Below, piece by piece: positions 37,201 to 49,200 of a stretch of DNA of 64,000 bases. The stretch lies in contig MEHQ01002349.1 of the NCBI GenBank assembly GCA_008828725.1, forward strand, positions 187,227 to 251,226, given 5' to 3'. Every line of letters begins with the position of its first letter. Positions within the stretch are counted from its first letter, which is position 1. The notes beneath the pieces are model-generated. The model was not told where the DNA came from, did no database searches, and was given only the letters and a program-made list of their open reading frames with translations. A program made the position numbers and the translations under genes. The DNA comes from Saccharina japonica (taxonomy: Eukaryota; Sar; Phaeophyceae; Laminariales; Laminariaceae).

Positions 37201-40200
37201 TTTTCCTTGACCCCGGCGAGAAAAAAACGCGCAACAATTTTTTTTGCCTGCGGCGAAAATGTTGCGCGCCCAAAAACGCGTGTTGCGCTGCGCGCAACTA
37301 GCCTCGCGGCGACTGTTGCGCAAAACCGTTATTTTGGCCAAATGTTGCGCCAGCGCAACAGCGCAACACCTAATTAATGCCTTGGTGCTGCCGCTGCTGT
37401 TCTACCAATAATAATACTCGTAGTACGTAGTTCGTAATATGTTGTTTTAAAATTTGCCTCTACTTTCGAGTGGATGCCGAAGAGTGGATGCCGAAGCCAA
37501 AATCTCGAGTACAACATACTTCGAAGTATGACAAGAACTCCCACTCGTACGTATGACACATACATCTCGTTCTATTCTGTAGTGCAGTCAGAATACATTT
37601 CGTACTGCTACTGTTGTTCCTGCAATAGCCGATCAAAACGGTCTACGAATAGCAGACTAAACCGATGCTAGAAGCCGTTCCGTCGAAAAGAGAAAAGAGC
37701 ATGTACGAAGCGCGTATGAACTACGAGTACGAGCTGCGTCGTAGCAGGTGAATTCTGCTCTGGAGGTTTCAGTTTTGAGGCATACAGGTACGTATACGTA
37801 CGTGTAACACGTATCATAGATACACTATCCCCGTTGGAATTTATTTTCGAACGGGCTTCCATCGAAGAGGGGAGTATACGTACCCGATGGCATTACACGT
37901 ATATATAGTATAAGTACCACAGGGCATTAATTTGTTGTTGCGCCATGTTGCAACATTTGTGTCAAAAATAAATGTGGTTTTACGCAACCAGGTCGCCCCG
38001 GTGGGCTAGCAGGTAACCACGAAGCTTGTTAGAGTCAAGATCGTGAGTTCGAGCCCCCCCGAGTGCATGCTCGTATCTAGGGACTTTTCTCGCAAAAAAA
38101 AACTTGACTAGCGGAAAGCGCGAGAGCGTGAGCTAGCAAAATTCGATGAAGATCGACGAGCGTTGGGAAGGCTGAACCCTGTGCCCTGTGCGCGTTAAAA
38201 ATCACGGCAAGAACCGTAGTGGGGGAGGAGGGAGAGGAGCCTCCTTTGTGACCCTGGATTTGAGTTACAACGAGGGAGGGAGACAGAAGTGCGAAGACAA
38301 TAAATTGGATGGAAAAAAAAAAAAAAAAAATGTGCTGTGTCAGGGGCGCCCAGAAAAAAGAGAAAACGACACACCACAACCCCAGAGGTCGGAATAAAAA
38401 ACCGTTGCAACCGTTGTGATCTCATGATGAAATAAGAAAATGGTGAAACAAATTATCCTTGTTTTCATTTTGTTCACTTAGTTTTAGTAACCCCCCCCTC
38501 CCTAACGAACAAAGAATTCTGTGAGATGTCGAGATGTCCAAAAAAAAAAAAAATGACCACCTCGGCTGTGTTGAAAAAGCATCGCAATATAAGGCGCCCG
38601 CCGGTGGTCTATTATGAGATTATGATGAATATTTATATTAATAGTACGAAGGCTGCTGAGGTTAATGTTGGGGGTTCAAATCCGTATGAACGTTTTTATT
38701 CGCGAATTGTGACACAATCTACATAATATACCACAAGCAGTTCATTGAATCAGTCGAGAGCGCCTATTTGCGTGGGTAGGTACGTACATATAGTGCAATT
38801 CGACGAGGAGAGTCGATGAGGGAAGGGCGTGCTGAAACCTTCTCTCGATAAAAAATCAACGCACGTACCGTACGTAGTGGGGAGTGAAGGAAGTTCCTAT
38901 TATTTAAACAAATAAAAAACAACAGCTGTGAGCTCGAGGATTTCGTCGAAGCTCATCTTTGCTAGCTGAGTGTAATACTTCGATCGCGCGTACTTACGGA
39001 TTTTATATGTCCTCATGTAGGGTGTACATCCCGTATGAGGGGGACACAATCTGAGGCTGTAGAATTCAGGAAGTGTGCGTCTATTTATATATGCGACCCC
39101 GGGTCTGAGTTACGACTTGAAGGGAAAGAGCAACAAAGGAGGGCGAAGATAAAAAATAAGATAAAATACAACCGAAGACAACCGAAGACGAAAATGTTTC
39201 GCCTCTCGCTGGAACCATCTCGTAATGCTCTGTAGAATGATTTCTCTTTCTCTCCTTTTCCCACGTACAACTCACAAACGGAAACACCGAACTCTGACAA
39301 GCGCCCTCGGTAACACTCTCTCCTCTCCTCCCCGTTTCGTCTCACGATCCCTTCCCCACCGTCCAACACTTGGTACTGGATGCAGGCGACCCTACGAAGG
39401 AGCAGTACCTGCAGATAGAAGGCCTCGACCAACACGACTACCCCAAGTTTACCATGCGCTGGAGGTAAGAGGCAACTGGGTTGGGGGGGGGGGGGGGGCG
39501 CCCTCATTTGTTGCTTGCCTTCGGTCGTAGTCATTTGAACATTGACCTGGGGGGGGGGTGATTTCAGCCATCCCGAGATGGCTGATATGCACTCTATACT
39601 CTATAGTATTTTAAAAGTGGACGCAGAGATGCGGCGCGAGCTTTTTCTCTTTGGTTCGTGATGTATATACTGCCAGGTACAGTAGTACAGGGTACACATA
39701 TATGCCCTGCCTGGTGGTTACGATCATACATACCTGGTACTCAGTATACACCATGCAGGCGGTGTGGGCTTTGTTCCATTAATGAAATACGAGTTGACTG
39801 CACATCAATGTCAGATGTGGTAAATGGGGCAAGTTGAATACGTCGTAATATTGGTAGTATCTAAGTGGAGTTACTCTCGTTGCTACATATAGGGCTAGAA
39901 GCACCGTCGGCCGCACACCCAGCCAACCGGCGAGCACTTCCACTTCCTCCCGTCGTTCGAGCACGAGTTTGGCACACTGGCCGTACTGCTCTTGGTGTGT
40001 AGACTGACAGCAGCAGTACCCTTTGTCGTTGATAAAAAAAATACGTTGTAGGTATGCGGTTATATCATAGGACGCACAGCATTGTGGCACCGCGAAACAA
40101 GCCCCCCGCTTACGGTACTACGTCCATCCATTGCTTCGGCCGTTCACCTTGCCGTCATCACTGCATGACTACAGGCAGGTCACCGGACCCTGCGGAGCGG

Positions 40201-43200
40201 TGCTCCCTGAATCGGAGCTGGCGTCGTGGGAAGTCTTCTACGATGGGTCCACCGCTGACTCCCCGGACAGACCCCCCGATGACCCTCCCTTCGCAGGAAA
40301 CAGCGGCAGGTACCTACACATTTCGTTTTTGTCTCGGTAATACCGCTCGTAATACTGTAGTATCCCTTTTTAATTACCCTTGGACGGGTCCACCGATAAC
40401 TCTCCGGACAGACCTCTCCAAGGCCCTCCCGAGGCTGGAAAGCGCGGCAGGTACACATCTTCTTGTTGTTTGGCTGAGTATATCGTCGGAATGGCCCTTT
40501 TAATTTTAATCGACCTTACTCCAGTAGGGCGCATGGTAATAACGTGCGTATTATGGCAGTATTAGGTACAGCACCTGGCAAATGACCTGTCGGCTGCAAC
40601 ATCCTAACAATCCCCGCTTGCGTAGCCGAAAGAGGTACGAGTAGGAGTTACATAAGGTCTGTGTTTTGTACTCAAACTCTCCTTTGATGTACCAGGTATG
40701 ATATTATGCATGCATTGTCCGTCAGAATGGTCCTGACGAAGCATCCGTTGCAGGAAACAGAGGCTCGTATACCTTCATTTCGTTATTAGAGTAACAGCCA
40801 GTTTTCAGCTATAATACAACTTGTCGCCCCTTTTAGAGACCCTTTCGTGCTTTCTCGCGCTAACCCTTCACTTACCTTTTGTCGTGTATTCGTTTCCCTT
40901 CACACCCGCACTCCTGGTGCCGCTGAACTGCTGACATGTGCAGGGTACAGCTGAACCTCTTCGTGTGCTGTCCGTTCGGAGAGTACGAGCTCGATTTGGA
41001 CGTAGAGAGTATCGATGGAGGCACGATTCGGCTGCAGCGAACCTCGTGGGAGATCGAGAACGGCCCTGACGAGGTACGTACGCGTACTGTAAAAAACATA
41101 AGCTGGGACACAACAAAACGGAACCGGCGCCTGTACTTTAGCTGTACGTATCATACACACACGAAGCCCACACGAACACTACAAATAACACATACGTAGA
41201 ACAAACGTTCTACGCAGCTCGCAAAGTCGAGTATTTACTATTCAATCGGTTGAACTCACAGCTGACGTATTTATAATAATTTAATGTAATCATGGCGTAT
41301 GTCTGAAACCCGTCAAGGGAGAGAGCGTGGAGTTCGCAGAAGGGCGCGACCGTTTTTCAGCGTTGGATATTTCAAGAAAGATATTTCAAGAAAGAGGAGG
41401 CTGGCTGGATGCCAATACCGAGAAGAAGGTTATTTGAAAACATACATCTATCTGGTTGAGGGCCTTCCTACAATAGAATATTCAACTTTAGCACCCACTC
41501 TTCTTGCCGTTGGCGAGAAATCGAGCGCCGAAAAAACGAAAAAAAAGATCGCGAGAAGTCAACGCTCTTCACTTTCACCTCTTTACCTCTTTACGGTACG
41601 TACATAGTTACGCTTCCATTAATCCCTCGTGGGACTTGAGGAGTAATCGAAAACGCAAACGCCGAAACGAAGAACCGATCACACAACCATTGCCCCCCAC
41701 GAAGAAGTCTGAGACTCGAATGCTCCAATACACCAATACACCAAAACACTCGGACATGTATTATTGTGCTACAGTAGTAATATCATTAAGAGGCTGCTGG
41801 GGTGTAGGGCATCTGTTCGAACTGCAACCTAAGGAGATTTACGACGCACGCACGCACGCACGCGAGGGCAGTATGATATTTAGCATCACGATGCTCATCC
41901 TGCTGTTGCTCGCTCTTCCTATCACTGCAGCAGTAGAAGGGCCATGAGGGCGTGTCTTAACTTCCTCTAAAAAGCATTGGAACGCTTGGAACCGAATGGT
42001 TCCCACACAAAACAGTACTCCTTGTTCAAGAGGACCGAACGCCCCACTTGGAACGCTATTGGCGGTAGTTGATTAATGCTGGAAGTGTCGAACTGCGTGG
42101 TCCCGCCGCAAAAGTCAGTTGGAGTCCACCGCAAGACAGAGTCAATTAGGGCCTTTGCGTTCGGGGCGCTGCCCAGACTTTGCCATTTCACATCGGACAC
42201 AAACAGGTCGGAAAGTTGTAATGACGGCGGCGATGCATTTAGTGACACCCACCCACCCACCCACCCACCCTCCCCACCCACCCATCCTCCCCACCTACCC
42301 ACCGCCTGCGTATTTTCCCTGTTGCATGCTTTACAGTTCCACATCTGGGATACGTTCAACACGATTCACGGTCTTCACGACGAGGAAGTGTACGCTCCGA
42401 CGGTAAACGGCAAATACACCTGGCCGCTCCAAGGCGAGACTGGATTCTACAAGACCATTATCGCGGGGCCCTTGCCCCCTCTCCAGTGTGAATCAAGCGT
42501 GCCCGCTGGCACCGAGTACAGGGGATGCTTCGAAGCCGGCGTGTTCAACTCCAACAGTATGGTGCTCGGCGAGATTGGGCAAGACGGGATGACGCCGCAG
42601 GTGAACCCCTAGTTTGGAGATAAGGGGCAAAAGGGAAGATATCGAAAATACTATTTATCGTACGTAGGGTACGGTAGTTCTCTCTGTTACTAGGAGATCG
42701 CAATGGTGGACTTGTATACTGTAGTATACTGTGGGAAAGTAGTACCTCGCATCAAGCACATCACCGACATCCACTTTCTGCACTCTCATTTCGCAGACGC
42801 AAGATGTAGTATTTTTGGACAGACCAAGTGTATCGCTAAACACTAAATTTCCTGTGTCACAATCCCTGTCTTGCGAACTGACTACTTTCAATATTACTAG
42901 AGTGTGAATGCCCTTGGAATAGCTCACCCTTCGTACTCGTACCTAAATCCTGTTGCGACCAACCAACTGATTGTGTTATTGGTTTGCAGACGCATGCTGC
43001 GTACGGTAGAGGTGCACCATTTTAGCCTTATAAGGGTGGTCACTTGACGAACTAACTCTCTATCTCACCCAAAAAGTCATTTTGGAGGGAAATAAACGTG
43101 CTACCCGATGATATGAACAGTCCCATGGCCTACGTATATAAACATAATAAAATGAAGAATATCGCGACACAAAAAGGTCAAATTCCGGCGATTTTGGGTT

Positions 43201-46200
43201 AAGGTCCTATACAACTGGAGTCCCGTTTTGGGGACAAATTACTTAGAATTTGAGTGGTTTGTCCCCAAAACGGAACTGCAGTCCTAAAAGGGTTAACGAG
43301 TCTCCCCCGTCTCGAAAAAAACATTTCTGTTAAAAAAATGTCACCTCTGTCGTAGCACGTGTCCGGCTATCATCCCTATCCCTATCCCTATCCTTATCCT
43401 TCTCTTGCAAAATGGTCACCACGTAGCGCTGTATGTACCTCTGTCTGTATATATCATATATACGTAGTTTGTTTATTGCCTCGTACTTTAGCACAACATC
43501 TACTGTAACTTTAGTGCCTGAGTTAGTCTTGCCCCTTGCCCCCTGTCCGAACGTCGTTCGGCAGATCTGCGCCAGCCACTGCTCCGAGTACGACTTCTTC
43601 GGCATGCAGTCAGGGAGCGAGGTGAGTCAAGCCCTTTCGTCGTTTGATCAGGACAGGATGTGCGTGCCTTCCCACTGCAGTTTTTCTTCACGGCAAGAAA
43701 CACAACGCGGCGGTGTCTGGGGTGTATGTGTCATGTGGCTTCATCATATCGTATTTTGTTTTTGAATGTTCACGCTTTTTTTTTCGTTTTCGTGGGGACA
43801 AGAAATTCAGTCGTACGAGTGTACAGCGAGCAGTTTCTTCGGCATGACAACTGTACTACTCGTATACGATAGGTAGGTACCTCAAGAGAGCCGTACTGCA
43901 GTAGTACAGGACACCTAGTAAATAATAAGAAACAGGAAATCTGGTCCACAGGCTGGATTTCTTATTTGAGAAAGGGTGCTTTCTACACTAATTTCAAGAT
44001 AACGACTCCCAAATTTCTTATTTTCCTGTCTTAGCCATGATTTCCTATTAGCCTGTTTCTTATTAGTTGTCCTGTACTGTACGGTAGGTCTTGGGCTTTG
44101 CACTTTTTCTCCAAATATGTGATAGTTCTTCGCTGTCTACATATGTACATACCAGGTATATATTATACCGTGGTACGGTTATCAGGCAAAGTATTAGGGC
44201 TGGGCACTGGCTGACTCAGTCAGTAGCGATGTATACTGTCGTCAAAACCAATCAGTATAATACTGGATTGCAGCAGTATATTGTCTCTCCTTTCTCCGCT
44301 CTCCTTTCGAAACGCATTTGGTGGGTTTCCGTACTATAATATGGCGTGTTTCTTGGACGTACACATGAGAAAAAACTACGGCGCATATACTGGCCGTGTC
44401 AATCAGTAGATTTCTACTGGCAGTAGATTACTACTGCCAGTACATACTGTGCCAGTGCCTAGCCCTACAAAATATGCGTATGACCCGTCTCTTGCGCCCC
44501 TATTCCTTCTAGGTGAGATCTGCACGGAACGACTTTCGCACAACTTCCCATATAGCGGAAAAGATAGGGACTACTCGCAATCGTACTTCGTAGGTGCTCT
44601 GTATCAGTCATGCCGTGCTCCGCGGGGTCGCTACACTTCACTTCACGCCCTATATGTGTATTCACCTGATATGGTCAACGTGGATGTCTCGGTAATGTTT
44701 CAGCATTTATTTGTCTGAAAAGGTGTTTCTTGTTCGCGGGCCCATACCGTGGGCTTCATCGGCTCGTTTAAACCGCCATCTGTATCTGTATATGGATGTA
44801 CTACGTACTGATTCATGGACGTTTTCACATGTTCCCACCCCCGTCCCGATTGAATGTGTTTATCAGTGCTACTGTGGAACTACCGCGGACTTCGACAACT
44901 TGGTCGAGAGTGACCAGTGTGGCCTGACCTACCCTACACTGTGCACCGGAGACGCCACCACGGCGTGCGGTGGCGTTGGTGCCATCAGTGTTTACGTGGT
45001 CTCGGGCGTTGTTGCCCCTCTCCCTCCCCCTCCTGTTACGCCGGAAACGACATACACCATGGTAGGGTGCTTCGCAGACTCTAAGATCAACCGGATAATG
45101 GGCGGCAAGATGGCGGAGGACGCTATGTCGGCAGAGGTAAGCTTGCGTGGTAGATAATAGTCTGTCGGCAGAGGTAAGCTTGTGTGGTAGATAACAGTCT
45201 TCAATGGATTTCGTGAAACTGCTGTTTCCTCTTGTTGTATGTATTCGCGGCAGATATATTCTGTAGTCGGTGGTTACCGTACTCAAAGTGTGTTTCCCCT
45301 TCCCCCTGACTACTGCTGGGTTTTCTGTCAACGAGTGGCCGGTAGCTTGGTTCGATGGGCGATAATTCAGACGCATCGAGGTGCCCGTGCTAGCGCTACA
45401 CTGCTGTATAGCTCCTCCGGTCAGTTTTGCCGGAGACTTAGAGCGCATCATGACCATCATGACAAGCCTCCTCACCGTAGCAGAAGCAACGGCTATGATA
45501 TATACAATATACAATGTACTCCATTCCTACCAACACGCGCTACCACCCGCGTTTAAAGCACAACAATAGATCAATACATTCTGGTATACCATATTTTCAG
45601 AGTCGCGGCATACGTGTATAGCGGTATTTAGCGAGAGCCCGCCGGTGCAGACGTAGTTCCTCGACGGAATCCACTCTGGCGTGAACGGTTGCTACCAATC
45701 ACCCACCGCCTCTCGCGGGGAAAGCCGGGGTACTGCCTCGTCTCACGACAGGGGTGCTATTCGGGGTTGAATTTATGTTCTCATCCGTTGTGCTTCTCAA
45801 GTTGACTACCATTGACGTGACGTACCCTTCGGTTTCAAAAGTTTGTTTTGTTTTGAGGCTACAGCTGTTTGCATGTAGCGCATACAAAAACATACGATAG
45901 CTGTTGGTCGGGTTTCGGGAACTACAGTATGTCGTATCATAGCTTGTTCGTAGTTTATGTTCCGCGTGAGTGAGATATTGAGCTCCTCCTCGTGTAATGA
46001 GCTTAGAAAGTAAGGCACCACTCCTACCGTGTCATTGGTCTATCTACTGTCGGCAGTTATCCTCTACCGTCGGCCGCTGGCTGCATGGAAAAAGACACGC
46101 TGGTCGTTCCTCACACGCTCTGCCCTCCCTGCCGTCTTCCCGCTATGTGCCTGCTATGTGCCTGCCTGTATGCCTGCTATGATGTTGTCCTGCAGATCTG

Positions 46201-49200
46201 CCACGAGCTTTGCGACGATGGAACGAACACTCACTTCGGCACGCAATACGCCACGGAGGTACGATATGTTTCTGCACTTCTTGGTGTTACTTTCCTTCCA
46301 CTGTTATCATACTGCTGTACGTAGATTTTCTCAGTAATCACGATCGTTGCTTCTTCGGCGATTGCTCGGTCTTACATGTATATGTACATGTATACGTTGG
46401 ACCCGGCTGAAGTGTGAGCTTGGTCGACTGGAGATATATTGCAGAAAATCAGTCGTTATGTCCTGTCATATAAACTCTCTCTACGAAAGTCTCGGAAGAC
46501 TGACGTATAGCTTGGTTGAATATTTGTTTATAGATGACCCACCTCACTTAGGTTTACAGTGCCCTATAAAGTAGTTTGCGTGTTTGCATTGAATGCGGCC
46601 ACTTTATAGTCGATGTTTCGGCCCCAGCATAAAATTCTTCCAGGTTGTGCTATGCATCCAATCGGCCTCACGTTGTACTGACAAATCAAGCAGTTGGTGG
46701 TTCCAGTAGTTAAATTACCTTGTTAGGTACTGGTAGGTGCTAATCGCCATATTGCCGAGAGTACTTCACTCCAAAAAACCCGCTCGACATTTTTCGTGCA
46801 CAGCCTAACAACGCCCCATGAAGTATTTGGCCAGTATATGGATGCTTTCTAAGAACCCGCGCATACCGCCTCCTTTTACGAGACTCCCAGCCCACCCCCC
46901 CCCCCCCCCCTCCCCCCCACCCCTGCGCGACACCTTGAAACGCTGAAAACGGAAGCCGAAACGCCAACTCACATTACCCTCCCAACCGTATCTTAATGCC
47001 GTTTTACCGTGCGCGTTCTACCGAACGAACGACCCATCCGTTATCGATGTTGTCGCATCGCACTTGACAGTGCTGGTGTGCCGTAGACCCCGACCTGACC
47101 AAGAACGGGGAAGAGCTGGCATCGGGCGAATGTGACATGGAGTGCGAGGGCACAAGCGGCGAGTTCTGCGGCGGGAACGACAAGATCACCGCGTACAAGA
47201 TTGAGTCGGAATACAAGGGCTGCTACAAAGACATCAAAGGCACTCGGGCAATGAACTTGGAGGGAAAGTATGTTTCAGCGGGAATGACTTCCGACGTGAG
47301 TCTACGTACTGTAGTGGAATCTATTGTTGGCTGTTCGTCGTTTGATCTCGCGCTTGCTCGACCCTTACTCATTTTAGAGAAAGACATTTCGAGCCCGCAG
47401 TTTTCTGATTGGTCATATTTTCGTGTTGTAATGTTTGATTCGAGCCCGCAGTGTTGGTCGTAAAGCACCACTTTAACGGTAGAGACGTTGTATAAAAAAC
47501 ATTTTTTATGAATCTTTCACTTGAGAATTTTTGTACCACTAATAGTGTACTATTACTATTAGTGTACTATTAGTGTACTGTTAGTGTACTATCAGTGTAC
47601 TATTAGTTTACCTCAACCAGAAACTGGTTTCGAGAAAAGCAAACCTAACCCGACGACGAATACTCTAGTGGACTAGGTTGCATCGCACAGAACATACGTA
47701 GTGAAATACTAACTATATTCCAACGATAAAGCATGCCTCCCAAGGCGCTCTTGCCTCAGAAGGCGTGTGCCTTATTGGGTGACAGTAAGGCGTATACCTC
47801 ATTGAGTAGTTCCTCAGAATGTAAACTATGTGCCAATCTGTACCGAAATATAAGCATGTGTTGTACATTAATAGTTGATTAAAACGGTTCTTATATTTCG
47901 GGACATATTGGTACTGGTTAAAAAAATTGTTCCGCTACATGACCAACTGTGGTGCATCCCCATGCTTTATACACCCTCTCCCCTCATAGTGATGAAAACC
48001 CATGCCTTACACACCCTCTTCCCTCATACTGATGAAAACCTGTGTGCATCTCCATGCCTTATACACCCTCTCCCCTCATAGTGATGAAAACCCATGCCTT
48101 ACACACCCTCTTCCCTCATACTGATGAAAACCTGTGTGTTTCGTTTTCTTTTTCGGCAGGTGTGCATCTCGCGCTGTTCCGACAAAGGGCACGCGTTCGC
48201 CGGCACACAATACTCCACCGAGGTGAGGCGAGCTATTTTTTGAAGAGAAAGGATGCAGCAAGTGGAACTGTAACGACACCCTGATTTTTACCATCCGCTC
48301 GACCGCGTGTTGCGTCGTTCACATATATAGCAGTGGCAGTTTCTGAGTCACACTTATTTGTCGGGCGAAGCGCTTGGGAGAGCGGGTTTTGCTGCTTGCT
48401 TCACAAAACATTATCCATATCCCGATTCCAAGAATCACTCCTCTCCAGGATTATGAACATCTACGCGTATGGGCATCGCATATGGGCATGCTTTGGGAAT
48501 AGAAGACGCAAAACTTCATCATTATTCCTGGAGACTTGACAGTCAGTGCATCGTTTCTTCTGCGCGCGTAGGTTGTTAGGCATTACCACTGTGTACTAAA
48601 CACGTATACTATGTGGTTGACTATTAATAGTGTGTCGCTGACACGTTTCTAGACGACGTCGCGGAAACGGTTTGTTCGTGCTACAACCAGGTATATATCG
48701 CGATTACGTTCGATTCCCGAAATCCTCCAGTAACCAGGGGTCCCACGTAGCTAAGCGAGGTTTGATATGTTGCTGTTGGCGTTCTGTGTGCGGGCTGAAT
48801 TGCACTATTAATAGGCATGACTCTTCCTACGGTACGGGGGGGAGGAGGGGTTTGTACTTTCTGCGGCATTGTTGTCTGACCGCGGTTCAGCTCCTCAAAT
48901 GCGCAACAACCGGTTATTAATAGAATGGTATCAAATTTACTACCTGGTACTACTGCTGTAGTATATTTGCTTTCGGTCTATTGCTGTAGTATATCTGTAG
49001 GCCACAAACAATCTCGGTCGGGTTGCGAACCAACTTGTAAGGATTCATGTTTCGGGTGCACTAGAGATGATGTTGATATCCTCATGCGATATAAGCAACA
49101 ACCCTTACGAGGCGTTGCTCGTCAGCGGCTGCCCTTAGCGATTGAAACTGCAGTTTCTATTGTGTCTTTTTTTTTTCCTGGTATACGTGCTACTGTATTA

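Noticed and set aside
44514-44690. Possible extra WSC exon (EICTERLSHN after CTTCTAG)
   Set aside because: Exon 6 joins exon 7 in frame and completes WSC 1; this stretch has no suitable donor.
48653-48690. Microexon candidate with a good donor (CAACCAG|GTATAT) reading VCSCYNQ
   Set aside because: Its length (38) breaks the phase, and exon 10 joins exon 11 directly to give a complete WSC domain.
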